NCBI GenBank assembly: GCA_041567895.1
Contig: JBFGAX010000007.1
Location: forward strand, 1 to 64,000
DNA length: 64,000 bases
Direction: 5' to 3'
DNA from: JABDOU01 sp041567895
GTDB lineage: Bacteria; Actinomycetota; Acidimicrobiia; Spongiisociales; SHLN01
Below the pieces are notes generated by a model. It was not told where the DNA came from, did no database searches, and saw only the letters and a list, made by a program, of their open reading frames with translations. Position 1 is the first letter of the stretch; every line of letters starts with the position of its first letter. Shown here piece after piece: positions 1 to 8,674 of the stretch. Made by a program: the position numbers and the translations under genes.

Positions 1-1529
1 ATCGGAGGGGTGGCGTCCAAGCCGTCGCATGCATTTCCGAGCCTGCATTCAAATCCCTCGAACACCGGCCATCCAAAGTTGTCACCCTGTTGACCGACAG
101 ACACCTCTTCCCAGGCACTTTGACCAACGTCGCCGATGTAGATCGAATCTCCGTCGAAATCGAACCGCCAGGGGTTCCGGAGCCCATACGCCCAGAGCGA
201 GGACGACCCGGTGGTGACATCGATTCGCACGATGCCCCCGAGCAGCGTGTTTTGATTTTGACCGTTGCCGAACGTGTCGTTCCCTCCCCCGCCGTCGCCG
301 AGTCCCAGGTAGAGGAATCCATCCGGACCAAACTGCAGCATGCCGCCGTTGTGATTGGTCGCAGGCTGATCGACCTGCAACAGGATCCGGGTGGAACTCG
401 GACCGAACTCCGTCAGCCGGTACTCGCGCACAATCGTGCGTTCCACACGTTCGTCAGTTCCTTCTGTGTAGTGCACATAAAACAGCTCGTTTTCACCGAA
501 CGCCGGATGAAACGCGAGACCGAGAAGCCCGCCTTCTCCTCCGCTCGCAACGATGGTCGATATGTCAAAGAAGGTCGATCGGCTGCCGTCTGATGCTATC
601 TGCATGATACGACCGGCCTTTTCAACGACGAACAGCCTCCGATCTCCTTCCGGGGCGGTCAGGAAGAGGGGACTCGAAAAACCCGAAGCTATCTCCTGAT
701 ACGCCACATCGGGCAGGCCGCGCGGCTCTCCGACATCTCCCGCCACCGGCCACCACGACCCGTCGCCGAACCGCAGCACGACATCAGCCTCTTGCTGTAC
801 ATTCTCGAATGAGAAGTAGAACTGCCCGTCCGACGGACGGAAAATGGCAACCGAGTCTGCTCCGTTTCCGTTCCAATCTCCCGCCACGATCCGATCCGAG
901 GGAGCCCCATAGAAAAACTCCAATTCGGCGACTCCGCTGTCGAGCGAGTTGCGAAAATAAACCAACCCGGTTGACTCCCGATAGAGGCCAACGGAGTCGA
1001 TTCCGTCGCCATCGAAATCACCTGCGAAGGGCCGATCGCCTGGATTCCCGAAGAAGAAGGATCTCTCGGCAACGCCCGTCGAGAGTTCGTTGCGAATAAA
1101 CACTTCGCCGTTGCGATAGATTGCGACCGTATCGCACCCGTCACCGTCCCAGTCACCGGCCAGCGGAACATCGGAGGCCAGACCATAGAAGAACTCCAGA
1201 TCGGCTACTCCCTCCTGATTGGAATTACGCAGATAGACGAACCCGCTCGTCGGCCGGTACATGGCTACCGTGGCGGTGCCGTCACAGTCCCAGTCCCCCA
1301 GGAGAGGCACGTCACCGGGCGTGCCGTAGTAGAAGGTGTTGATGGACCCATCCCGGTACCGAAGGTGCCAGCGACCTGTCTCCTGGTCAAACAACGCCAC
1401 ATCGGAATTGCTCGTCTCGAGTTCTGCAGCACCGGCGACTGTCATGTCGGCCACGATCACGGCAGTGCAAGCGAGGGCAGCAATCACAGAAACCGTTCTG
1501 AAGAGGTCTCGAACTGGAACGAGCTGCAC
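1..1529 (-). CDS. Secreted beta-repeat protein with glucose/sorbosone dehydrogenase domain (C-terminus outside window)
   Basis: Translation of the minus strand is open from GTG 1529 to the window edge (509 codons, no stop). Residues 1-35 form a signal peptide. Residues about 36-270 are five repeats of roughly 45 residues with the motifs GDWDCDG, GDFDGDG and YFRNSLDSG, like VCBS/FG-GAP-type propeller repeats. From about 285 the protein matches the soluble glucose/sorbosone (PQQ-type) dehydrogenase family: RRLFVVEKAGRI, NHNGGMLQFGPDG, LGLGDGGG and GLRNPWRFDFD. The start was chosen because AGAGGAG lies 5 nt upstream. The repeat module reappears in the SGNH hydrolase at 25176-26723. The substrate is unknown; export across the membrane is inferred from the leader. 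Confidence 0.85.
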   Translation of the reverse strand, partial: MQLVPVRDLFRTVSVIAALACTAVIVADMTVAGAAELETSNSDVALFDQETGRWHLRYRDGSINTFYYGTPGDVPLLGDWDCDGTATVAMYRPTSGFVYLRNSNQEGVADLEFFYGLASDVPLAGDWDGDGCDTVAIYRNGEVFIRNELSTGVAERSFFFGNPGDRPFAGDFDGDGIDSVGLYRESTGLVYFRNSLDSGVAELEFFYGAPSDRIVAGDWNGNGADSVAIFRPSDGQFYFSFENVQQEADVVLRFGDGSWWPVAGDVGEPRGLPDVAYQEIASGFSSPLFLTAPEGDRRLFVVEKAGRIMQIASDGSRSTFFDISTIVASGGEGGLLGLAFHPAFGENELFYVHYTEGTDERVERTIVREYRLTEFGPSSTRILLQVDQPATNHNGGMLQFGPDGFLYLGLGDGGGGNDTFGNGQNQNTLLGGIVRIDVTTGSSSLWAYGLRNPWRFDFDGDSIYIGDVGQSAWEEVSVGQQGDNFGWPVFEGFECRLGNACDGLDATPP

Positions 1530-1588
1530 GCGCACTCCTCTCGATCGCGAACGCGGCGTCCTATCGACGAGTGGCAAGATAGCCCGGT

Positions 1589-3436
1589 ATGAGTACTACC
1601 AGATCAACGCCGCCCGACGAGCCACAGCGCACCACTATGGGCAACAAGGTCACAGACGCATCAGTCGCCAGGGCCCTCAGGGCAACGGACCTCTTCGACG
1701 TCTTGAGCGACGACGACCTCGAGAAGCTGAGCACAATCGTGGAGTCAGTTCGCGTACCTGGCGGCCACACGCTCGTTAGGGAAGGGGATCCGGCCGACGG
1801 GCTGTACATCGTCGTCACCGGTCGACTGCGTGCCCAGGTCATGGATCCAGACGGACATCAAGTCGTTGTCGGCGAGATCGGGGCTAACGAAGTGGTCGGG
1901 GAAATGGCGGTCATCGGGGCCTCTGCGCGATCAGCGACGGTCGAGGCGGTTCGCGATTCCCACTTGCTCAAGCTCGACCGCGAGGATTTTCACACATTGG
2001 CCATGGAGCACCCAGCAATTCTCCTTGGCATGTCCAGGACACTGGTCAGTCGCCTCGAACGGTCTATCCACAACGCATCCCGCCCCCACAATCATCGAGT
2101 GATTGCACTGATCCCGGCGGGAAGCGAACCTGGCGACGAAGGATTTGCTCGCGACCTGGCCGAAGGAATTCGGAAGTACCGAACGGTTACCGTGGTGGAC
2201 CGGGCCAAAGCGTTCGAAGAATGCAACGTTGACGTCGATTCTCAGAACATCGGTCCGTATCTCTATGAGCTCGAGTTACAGCACGACGTGGTTCTGCTGG
2301 TGGCCGATGCGTCGGACGAGGCGTGGCTCAAACGGTGCATCCGAACGGCCGATCTGGTTCTCCTCGCCGGGCGAGTTGGCAAGCTCACCGACCTTGGACC
2401 GGCCGAACTCCTGCTCGATGACATGGCCAAGGCTCGCGAGGGTTCGCGCATGCACCACAGCCATCTGGTGATTCGCCACTCGATGCCGCACGGCGCATCA
2501 GGAACTGCCGAGATTCTGAGGACGCGATCGGTCGATCGCCACCATCACGTCGCGGGTCAACGCGACATCGAGCGGCTGGCCCGCATCGTCGTCGGGCTCT
2601 CGCACGGTCTTGTTCTGAGCGGAGGAGGAGCTAAAGGCATGGCTCACATCGGTGTCATACGCGCGTTGCGAGAGGCCGATATTCCCATCGATCACATCGC
2701 TGGGGTCAGCATCGGCTCCTCTGTAGCCGCCGGTCATGCACTTGGTTGGAACTCTCAACAAATGGTTGAACAAGGCAGACGTCTCACCCTGGACCACGGA
2801 TCATTGCTCGATCTCACCGTGCCCCTGCTCGCGATGGCGAGCGGAAGGCGCCTGCGTGCCAGCATCTCGGACGGATATGGCAAACTCGACATCGAAGACC
2901 TCTGGATCGAATACTTTTGCGTGTCCTCCGATCTCAATGCCGGCCGCGCTCGCATCCACACCGCCGGGTCGTTGGCCGATGCAATGCGGGCGAGCGTCGC
3001 CATCCCCGGGGCGTTTCCGCCCGTCAAAGCCGCCGACGGCCATGTTCTGGTTGACGGAGCGATGACCGACAATTTTCCCATAGACGCGATGCGGGCTGTC
3101 TTTTCTCCATCGGTCGTCATCGGCTCCGATCTCAAGACGGGCTTCAGCGTGCCAACAGACGATCTGCCGACCGACGGCATTGTGTCAGGATTCGACGTGG
3201 CCGCACGACGGTTCATCCCCGGCCGAAGAGCCGCCCGGGTCCCTCGGATGATCGATATCCTGATGCGATCGTCCGAAATATCGAACAGCGAACGACACAC
3301 CCAGGCCGACCTACTCATTAAACCTCCGGTTGAGGCTTTCGGAGCACTCGATTTCCCGAAGTATCTGGAGATCATCGAGGCCGGATATCAAGGGGCGAGA
3401 GCGGCGATCGAGTCGTGGGATGGAGTCAGGAGCTGA
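1589..3436 (+). CDS. Cyclic nucleotide-binding domain / patatin-like phospholipase fusion
   Basis: 615 aa. Residues about 30-155 are a cyclic nucleotide-binding (CNB/Crp-type) domain; 160-330 is the linker domain seen in neuropathy-target-esterase-like bacterial proteins; 340-550 is a patatin lipase with oxyanion loop GGGAKG (345-350), nucleophile motif GVSIG (Ser374) and DGA (Asp489), giving the expected Ser-Asp dyad. The family hydrolyses phospholipid or lysophospholipid acyl esters, here probably gated by a small ligand. It is transcribed divergently from the secreted protein, 59 bp away, and its 3' end overlaps convergent thiN by 11 bp. No clear ribosome site precedes ATG 1589; ATG 1637 is an alternative start that keeps all domains. 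Confidence 0.9.
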   Translation: MSTTRSTPPDEPQRTTMGNKVTDASVARALRATDLFDVLSDDDLEKLSTIVESVRVPGGHTLVREGDPADGLYIVVTGRLRAQVMDPDGHQVVVGEIGANEVVGEMAVIGASARSATVEAVRDSHLLKLDREDFHTLAMEHPAILLGMSRTLVSRLERSIHNASRPHNHRVIALIPAGSEPGDEGFARDLAEGIRKYRTVTVVDRAKAFEECNVDVDSQNIGPYLYELELQHDVVLLVADASDEAWLKRCIRTADLVLLAGRVGKLTDLGPAELLLDDMAKAREGSRMHHSHLVIRHSMPHGASGTAEILRTRSVDRHHHVAGQRDIERLARIVVGLSHGLVLSGGGAKGMAHIGVIRALREADIPIDHIAGVSIGSSVAAGHALGWNSQQMVEQGRRLTLDHGSLLDLTVPLLAMASGRRLRASISDGYGKLDIEDLWIEYFCVSSDLNAGRARIHTAGSLADAMRASVAIPGAFPPVKAADGHVLVDGAMTDNFPIDAMRAVFSPSVVIGSDLKTGFSVPTDDLPTDGIVSGFDVAARRFIPGRRAARVPRMIDILMRSSEISNSERHTQADLLIKPPVEAFGALDFPKYLEIIEAGYQGARAAIESWDGVRS

Positions 3437-4064
3437 CTCCGTCCGGAAACATCGCAAGGATGGTGCCGTGGGCCACCGCAATGGACGCGCGCTCGCCGAC
3501 GATGACGTTGCTGAGTCCGCGACCGGAACCGGCTTCGAGAGTCTCATCGTCCAGTCCGAATGCAAATCCTCTGAGCGTGACACCGCGGGCGCTACCGCCG
3601 TACGGCAGGAGGCTCACCATCGACCCGGGACTGGCTGATATGGAGATGGTTCCGCGGACCACGATTGCCCGACGGACGTTGTCCCACCACTCGATCGTGA
3701 AGCCGTTCCAGCGATCGGACGTGATGACGTTCGCCGTGTTCAAAAAGTGATCAAACCGACCTCCGAAGCCTCCCTCCACGACAACCAGGTCCGGGTTGCG
3801 CTCGGCGGCCGCTTCGAGCGCCAACTCCAGATCCGTCAGATCCTTGGCGACGGGAAATCGCCGGAGCTCGCTGCCGTTCTCCCGAGCATCCTCGACAATG
3901 GACGCCTCGGCAGAGTCAAAGTCTCCGACGATCAGATCGACGTGCCGCCCACCCGCCCTGTGGAGACCGCTGTCGGCGGCGATCACATAGTCCGCTTCCT
4001 GGAATCCCCCGGGTTCGGCTTCGGACCGGAGCGTGTCTCCCCCAACGAGAATCAGAACGGTCAT
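3426..4064 (-). CDS. thiN: Thiamine pyrophosphokinase
   Basis: 212 aa, typical length. It transfers pyrophosphate from ATP to thiamine to give thiamine diphosphate in the cytosol. Visible family motifs are the N-terminal ILVGG strand, AADSGLHRA, IVGDFDS and the long catalytic motif with KDLTDLELAL followed by GGFGGRFDH; the C-terminal half is the beta-rich thiamine-binding domain with RGLSN near the end. The start codon shares one base with the stop of the upstream ABC ATPase gene (TGATG), so it is translationally coupled to the amino acid transporter operon. No thiamine riboswitch was recognised nearby. Confidence 0.93.
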   Translation of the reverse strand: MTVLILVGGDTLRSEAEPGGFQEADYVIAADSGLHRAGGRHVDLIVGDFDSAEASIVEDARENGSELRRFPVAKDLTDLELALEAAAERNPDLVVVEGGFGGRFDHFLNTANVITSDRWNGFTIEWWDNVRRAIVVRGTISISASPGSMVSLLPYGGSARGVTLRGFAFGLDDETLEAGSGRGLSNVIVGERASIAVAHGTILAMFPDGVSS

Positions 4065-4813
4065 CAGTCTTCTGCGTGGTCAAGCACCATCCGCAGAAAC
4101 CGCTGCGTGCGCTCGTGCTGAGGATTTTTGAGCACCTGAGCAGGTGTGCCCTGTTCGACGATCCGACCTTCGTCCATGAAGATCACCCGATCTGCAACAT
4201 TGGCCGCGAATCCCATCTCATGGGTGACCACCAGCATCGTCATACCTTCCTCCGCCAGCCTGCGCATCACGGCCAGGACTTCTCCTATGAGTTCCGGATC
4301 TAGGGCAGATGTTGGTTCGTCGAACAACATGACTGCCGGCTCCATCGCCAGTGCTCGTGCGATCGCCACACGCTGTTGTTGACCACCCGACAGATTCTTG
4401 GGAAACTCGTCGATTTTCTCCGGGATCCCAACCCGTTCGAGTTGTGCCATCGCACGATTGCGGGCAGTGCTCTCGTCGAGGTTCCTGACTTTGCGTAGCG
4501 CCAATGTGATGTTGTCCAACACTGTCAGATGGGGGTAGAGGTTGAACCCTTGGAAGACCATCCCGGCTTCGGCCCTGGTCAGATTGATATCGCCGCCCGG
4601 GTCGCTGAGATCGTGGCCGTTGAGCACAACGGTTCCGGCGGTCGGCGTCTCCAGGTAGTTACAACATCGAAGAACGGTGGATTTGCCGGATCCGCTTGGG
4701 CCGATGATCGCCACCACCTCTCCCCGATTGACGGTCAGGTCAACCCCTCTGACAGCTTTGACGTCGCCGAAGTGTTTATGAAGACCTTCAACCTCGATGA
4801 TCGCTTTAGCCAC
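4064..4813 (-). CDS. Polar amino acid ABC transporter, ATP-binding protein (GlnQ/ArtP family)
   Basis: 249 aa ATPase that powers import by the permease and binding protein encoded just upstream. Walker A GPSGSGKST lies at 38-46, Q-loop at 88, signature LSGGQQQR at 141-148, Walker B VMLFDEP at 161-167, D-loop SALDP and switch His198. Spacing and the ending IVEQGTPAQVL are those of the polar amino acid uptake (PAAT/HisP-GlnQ) group. It overlaps the permease gene by 8 bp at its 5' end and thiN by one base at its 3' end. The exact amino acid cannot be read from the sequence. Confidence 0.95.
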   Translation of the reverse strand: MAKAIIEVEGLHKHFGDVKAVRGVDLTVNRGEVVAIIGPSGSGKSTVLRCCNYLETPTAGTVVLNGHDLSDPGGDINLTRAEAGMVFQGFNLYPHLTVLDNITLALRKVRNLDESTARNRAMAQLERVGIPEKIDEFPKNLSGGQQQRVAIARALAMEPAVMLFDEPTSALDPELIGEVLAVMRRLAEEGMTMLVVTHEMGFAANVADRVIFMDEGRIVEQGTPAQVLKNPQHERTQRFLRMVLDHAED

Positions 4814-5591
4814 TGGAAAGCCTCCGCTCGTTCCATCGCAAAAAGAGCGACAGCACGAGTGTCATCGCAAGGTAGAGGACGGTCAACACGAGGTAGGTCT
4901 CACGGAACCGAAACGTCGATCCCACATAGATTCTTCCTTGATACGTTATCTCCCTGACGGCGAGCACCGACAGCAGCGACGAATCCTTCAGCATCGAGAT
5001 GAAATCGTTACCGAGTGCAGGGAGAATGTTGCGCACAGCCTGCGGCAGAATGATGTAGCGCATCGCCTGGCGCTGGGTCATTCCTTGTGAACGCGCCGCC
5101 TCCATCTGGCCCTTGTCCACTGATTCGATCCCCGCGCGGAACACCTCAGCGATATACGCCCCGTAGAAGAAGGACAACGACAGAATCCCGCGCCACAGAA
5201 CACTGACGGCACTATTGGGAATCGAGAGGGGGTCGAGCAGGTTTGGCACGAGGACGAAGGCTGTGACCAAGAGGATCACGAGAATCGGAACGCCCCGGAC
5301 GAACTCGATGTAGAAGGTTGCAACGTTACGAGCGAAAGCATTGTGCGATAGGCGCCCCACACCGGCTATCAGGCCGATGACGATCGCAATCAAGAACGAG
5401 AACAACGTTGCCTGAAGCGTGATCCAGAGCCCCGGCCCTATGCGCTCGAAAGCCTGTCGAAAATCCGGGTCGAAGACGATGGACCAGCCAAGGACTGCAA
5501 GAACCAGGACCATCGCAATCCCCCACCATGGGAATCCCACGGTCCAGCGATCCTTCGCATCGGCGATTTGAGTTTCGAGTTCGACGGTCAT
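4806..5591 (-). CDS. Polar amino acid ABC transporter permease (GlnP/HisM family)
   Basis: 261 aa inner-membrane permease. A short hydrophilic N-terminus is followed by about five membrane segments; the family EAA loop is visible as EAARSQGMTQRQAMRYIILPQA, with the preceding segment YGAYIAEVFRAGIESVDKGQ typical of His/Glu/Gln/Arg permeases. Only one permease is present, so it probably acts as a homodimer. It is separated from the binding-protein gene by a perfect 12-bp hairpin (5603-5635), which would let the binding protein be made in excess. No strong ribosome site lies between that hairpin and ATG 5591. Confidence 0.94.
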   Translation of the reverse strand: MTVELETQIADAKDRWTVGFPWWGIAMVLVLAVLGWSIVFDPDFRQAFERIGPGLWITLQATLFSFLIAIVIGLIAGVGRLSHNAFARNVATFYIEFVRGVPILVILLVTAFVLVPNLLDPLSIPNSAVSVLWRGILSLSFFYGAYIAEVFRAGIESVDKGQMEAARSQGMTQRQAMRYIILPQAVRNILPALGNDFISMLKDSSLLSVLAVREITYQGRIYVGSTFRFRETYLVLTVLYLAMTLVLSLFLRWNERRLSSG

Positions 5592-5602
5592 AACACCAAA
5601 CA

Positions 5603-5635
5603 GAGAGACGCCGGACGATAAGCCCGGCGTCTCTC
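5603..5635 (-). terminator. Perfect 12-bp hairpin between binding-protein and permease genes
   Basis: Arms GAGAGACGCCGG (5603-5614) and CCGGCGTCTCTC (5624-5635) are perfectly complementary around a 9-nt loop. On the minus strand the hairpin follows the binding-protein stop codon and is followed by CTGTTTGGTGTT, only partly T-rich. It is best read as an attenuator or 3'-end stabiliser that sets binding protein above permease levels, a common arrangement in such operons. Confidence 0.7.
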
Positions 5636-5660
5636 AATTATCAAGTCGATATTGCTCTAT

Positions 5661-6464
5661 TCAGCCAAGATCGTCGTACGTGATGGTGAAGTTCTCCGAG
5701 AAGTACTTCGCTGCGAGACTGTCGAGAGTGCCATTTTCCCGGAGCTGACCGAGTGCGTAATTGACCGGCTCTACGAGATCGCTGTCAAGCGGGAAAATGA
5801 ATCCCAGCTGGTCACTTGAAAGGGAATCTCCAATCAACTTGACCGAGTCTGCGTTCTCACCCACATAGCCCTGTCCGGCAGTCTCGTCGATGATGACGCC
5901 ATCGACATCTCCCGCAATCAAGGCCTGAACGGCAAAACCGAATTCGTCGAATGCTGCGACTCGTGATTCCCCAACGAGGTCAACGGCCGTCTCGAAGTTG
6001 GTGGTCCCTTTTTGAGTCCCGAGTACCGTCGATGAGTCACCTGTGATTTCGTCCGCCGAGCGCTCTTCGTCGATGCGAACCATGATCCGTTGTTCGATAT
6101 CGATGTACCCATCAGAGAATGCCACGATCTCAGCCCGATCTTCGGTAATCGTGATCCCATCGGCCGCTGCGTCGTAGAGGCCATCGGCAACGGACTGGAT
6201 CATGCCCTCCCACGCCGCTTCCACGTACACAGGGGTGCAGTTGATCTCGGCGCAGATGGCGTCCCAGGCTTCATAATCCCATCCCGCCGCTTCACCGGTG
6301 GTTGGGTCTATGTAGTTGAACGGCAGATAAGCGTTTTCAACGGCGACGGTCACTTCGCGACCACCGAGGTCATTACCTTCGGCCGAAGTTCCCTCATCAC
6401 CCCCGCAAGCCGCTGCGACCAGGGCAAGAGCCACGACAGCTGTGAGAATTAGAAGTTTTTTCAT
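5661..6464 (-). CDS. Amino acid ABC transporter substrate-binding lipoprotein
   Basis: 267 aa solute-binding protein of the bacterial extracellular family 3. It begins MKKLLILTAVVALALVAAAC, a lipoprotein leader with Cys20 as the lipid anchor. The mature domain has the family's early VTVAVENAYLPFNYID block, EAWDAIC and GLYDAAADGITITEDR, which line the amino acid pocket. ATG 6464 is chosen because TGAGGAG lies about 9 nt upstream; earlier in-frame codons precede the leader without a ribosome site. It heads the operon with the permease, ATPase and thiN. A TAATGT box on the minus strand (6515-6520) is a plausible -10. Confidence 0.95.
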   Translation of the reverse strand: MKKLLILTAVVALALVAAACGGDEGTSAEGNDLGGREVTVAVENAYLPFNYIDPTTGEAAGWDYEAWDAICAEINCTPVYVEAAWEGMIQSVADGLYDAAADGITITEDRAEIVAFSDGYIDIEQRIMVRIDEERSADEITGDSSTVLGTQKGTTNFETAVDLVGESRVAAFDEFGFAVQALIAGDVDGVIIDETAGQGYVGENADSVKLIGDSLSSDQLGFIFPLDSDLVEPVNYALGQLRENGTLDSLAAKYFSENFTITYDDLG

Positions 6465-6514
6465 CTTGGTTAGCTCCTCAGAACGTTGTTGCACACCCGA
6501 ACGGTGCGGCTGCC

Positions 6515-6520
6515 ACATTA
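6515..6520 (-). promoter_or_regulatory. Candidate -10 box for the amino acid transporter operon
   Basis: TAATGT on the minus strand, about 50 bp upstream of ATG 6464, fits TANNNT and would give a short leader containing the GGAG ribosome site. No convincing -35 was identified. Confidence 0.4.
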
Positions 6521-6560
6521 ATCACGTGTACCCCCTACGGCTAATGGGAATGACGTTAGG

Positions 6561-6566
6561 TAGTAT
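6561..6566 (+). promoter_or_regulatory. -10 box (TAGTAT) for leaderless bpa
   Basis: TAGTAT ends 8 nt before GTG 6575, with no ribosome site between, so transcription probably starts at or next to the start codon. It is one of thirteen similar arrangements in the window. Confidence 0.55.
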
Positions 6567-6574
6567 CGCCCACC

Positions 6575-7093
6575 GTGGTTACACCAGAAGACACACCCGA
6601 ATCGGGGCCAATCTCACATCCGCCAGCCGAGCCTTCTTCCGGGGAGGCCACAACCGCCGTGCCCGCGGCTGAATTGCTGGAACCGGCCGACGAAGAAATG
6701 GTGTCGGAACCACTCAAATTGGTTCGCATCGCGTCGATGGTGCAGATATTGCTCAACGAAGTTCGGTCTATCGACCTCGATCAGCAAGCACGGGATCGGC
6801 TGCAGGAAGTGCACCATCGGACAGTGGACGAGTTGAGAGAGATCATGTCCGACGAGCTCAGAACCGAGATGGACAACGTGCTCGTTCCGCTCTCCGAGAG
6901 TGCTTCAGAATCAGAACTTCGCCTCGCTCAGGCCCAGCTGGCCGGTTGGCTAGAAGGACTGTTTCACGGCATTCGCGCTTCGATGTGGGGGCAGCAAATG
7001 GCACAGCAGCGCCTGCTGGCTTCTCAAGCTCAGGCGCTACAGGGTCTTGACAAGAGTGCGAGCGAGAACACGGCCGGAGGGATGTACCTCTAG
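6575..7093 (+). CDS. bpa: Bacterial proteasome activator (Bpa/PafE, DUF2587)
   Basis: 172 aa. Bpa forms a ring that docks on the 20S proteasome of actinobacteria and opens its gate for ATP-independent degradation. The conserved four-helix core is visible: VQILLNEVRSIDLDQQAR, ELRIAQ-like block SELRLAQAQLAGWLEGLFHGI and MAQQRL. The last four residues are GMYL, matching the GQYL-type C-terminal docking motif of the family with Gln replaced by Met. The N-terminal 45 residues are acidic and Pro/Ser-rich, probably disordered. The GTG start is probably leaderless. Presence of this gene implies a 20S proteasome elsewhere in the genome. Confidence 0.93.
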   Translation: MVTPEDTPESGPISHPPAEPSSGEATTAVPAAELLEPADEEMVSEPLKLVRIASMVQILLNEVRSIDLDQQARDRLQEVHHRTVDELREIMSDELRTEMDNVLVPLSESASESELRLAQAQLAGWLEGLFHGIRASMWGQQMAQQRLLASQAQALQGLDKSASENTAGGMYL

Positions 7094-7117
7094 CCCGATC
7101 TCTTCGTCCGCCAGGCT

Positions 7118-8647
7118 CTATGTCCAGCTTGGACGCGAGGCCTCGGGCGCACCTATGCCTCTCGCATACAGCGCATTCAGCTCTCGTATTCTCGCCATGC
7201 GCGCAACACTCATAGGACGGGTCATCCGCCACTGCCAATTCCCCCCGGTTGTCCCCGGCACATTCATCTTCGCCTCGGTTCCGAGACCCAGGATGTCCTG
7301 CGCCGTGGTCATGGCGAACCTCGCATTCGACGACCACGCCAGACGAATGAGCTGTTCGGAAAAGGTGGATCCGAGACCTTCCAAATACGAGGCGGCAAAA
7401 TTGCGCTCTTTGGCCCGGATGCCGTCCCAATAACCCTCGGCTGTGTCATTGTCGTGGGTCGACGTGTACACCGCCCGCATCGGCGATTCGTAATTATGAG
7501 GCAGGAATTCGTGTTCTGGCCCCGACCCGAAGCCGAATTGGAGAACGACCATCCCGGGGAGTCCGAGTTCGTCACGCAATTCGGCGACAGCAGGGGGCAT
7601 GTCTCCGCCCAGATCCTCTGCAACAAACGGAGAGTGCCCGAGCCGCTTTTGAATCGTCTCGAACAACTCACGACCGGGAGCCTTCACCCATTTCCCCGTT
7701 CGGGCGTCCGGGGCCGCTGCCGGAATCTCCCAGAAGTTGTGGAATCCTCTGAAATGGTCCAGTCGAATCAGGTCGACGAGCCGAAGCGTGCTTTCGACCC
7801 GGTCGACCCACCAGGCAAAGCCGGACTCGCGATGGGATCGCCATCGGTAGAGCGGATTACCCCACAGTTGCCCCGTAGCCGCGTAGTAGTCAGGCGGCAC
7901 TCCGGCGACCACGAGCGGCTGACCGTTTGCCTTGAGCCGAAAGAGTCTGGCATTTGCCCAAACATCTGCCGAATCGTGTGCTGCGAAGATCGGCACATCA
8001 CCAAGAATCCGAACACCTCGATCGTGGGCGTGCTGCCTGAGTTCACCCCATTGGCGAAAGAAGAGAAACTGCGAAAACATGATGCGTTCTATCGATTCGG
8101 CATGCGTGCTACGAAACAGTTTCAGCGCATCCGAGTCCCGCCGTCGAAGGGCCGGGGGCCACTGGGTCCAGGGCCGCAGTTCCTGTTCTTCTTTGATGGC
8201 CTGAAACAGGGCGTAGTCGTCGAGCCAGCGAGCCTCTGACGTTCGAAAGTCTTCAAAGTCCTTGACCATACGTGAGTTGGATCGACGGGATTGGAACTGA
8301 TGCCAGGCATGATCGACCAAGAACAGCTTCCACTTGATGACCGAGCCGTAGTCCACCCGTCCGCCGGGTACCCGGCGTTTCGGGACATCGTGAAGAAAGC
8401 CATCGCGTGTCAGATCGTCCGGACTGATGAGAGACGGATTGCCTGCGAAACTCGAGAACGTCTGATAGGGACTGTCGCCGTAGCCCGTGGGACCGAGCGG
8501 CAACACTTGCCAGATATCGCATCCGGCGGCGGCGAGCGTGTCTATCCAGGCGCGCGCCTGAGGACCGATATCGCCGATACCGAAGCGACCGGACAAGCTC
8601 GTCGGATGAAGTACGACTCCAGCGTGGCGTGCATGCATCGATGTCAT
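7118..8647 (-). CDS. malQ: 4-alpha-glucanotransferase (amylomaltase)
   Basis: 509 aa, the usual short-amylomaltase length; glycoside hydrolase family 77, disproportionating maltodextrins in the cytosol. The N-terminal GVVLHPTSLSGRFGIGDIG, DVPIFAAHDSADVW, nucleophile block IRLDHFRGF, acid/base block VAEDLGG and STHDNDT are all present. An in-frame extension of 122 codons upstream is rejected: it runs through the divergent plsC gene and has no homology. ATG 8647 is preceded on the minus strand by TAGCCT and 7 nt, so it is probably leaderless. It converges on bpa with 24 bp between stops. Confidence 0.94.
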   Translation of the reverse strand: MTSMHARHAGVVLHPTSLSGRFGIGDIGPQARAWIDTLAAAGCDIWQVLPLGPTGYGDSPYQTFSSFAGNPSLISPDDLTRDGFLHDVPKRRVPGGRVDYGSVIKWKLFLVDHAWHQFQSRRSNSRMVKDFEDFRTSEARWLDDYALFQAIKEEQELRPWTQWPPALRRRDSDALKLFRSTHAESIERIMFSQFLFFRQWGELRQHAHDRGVRILGDVPIFAAHDSADVWANARLFRLKANGQPLVVAGVPPDYYAATGQLWGNPLYRWRSHRESGFAWWVDRVESTLRLVDLIRLDHFRGFHNFWEIPAAAPDARTGKWVKAPGRELFETIQKRLGHSPFVAEDLGGDMPPAVAELRDELGLPGMVVLQFGFGSGPEHEFLPHNYESPMRAVYTSTHDNDTAEGYWDGIRAKERNFAASYLEGLGSTFSEQLIRLAWSSNARFAMTTAQDILGLGTEAKMNVPGTTGGNWQWRMTRPMSVARMARIRELNALYARGIGAPEASRPSWT

Positions 8648-8654
8648 GGGATTG

Positions 8655-8668
8655 AGGCTAGATAGGCT
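8655..8668. promoter_or_regulatory. Divergent -10 boxes for leaderless malQ and plsC
   Basis: Only 27 bp separate the start codons ATG 8647 (minus) and GTG 8675 (plus). They hold TAGCCT read on the minus strand (8660 to 8655), 7 nt before malQ, and TAGGCT on the plus strand (8663-8668), 6 nt before plsC. The -35 region of each promoter must lie inside the other coding sequence. Confidence 0.65.
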
Positions 8669-8674
8669 GGGCCG

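Noticed and set aside
689..1186. 165-codon open frame on the minus strand
   Set aside because: It overlaps, in another frame, the continuous 509-codon secreted protein with clear repeat and dehydrogenase homology; its own translation has no recognisable pattern.
3400..4100. Thiamine riboswitch before thiN
   Set aside because: thiN starts inside the stop codon of the upstream ATPase gene, leaving no leader.
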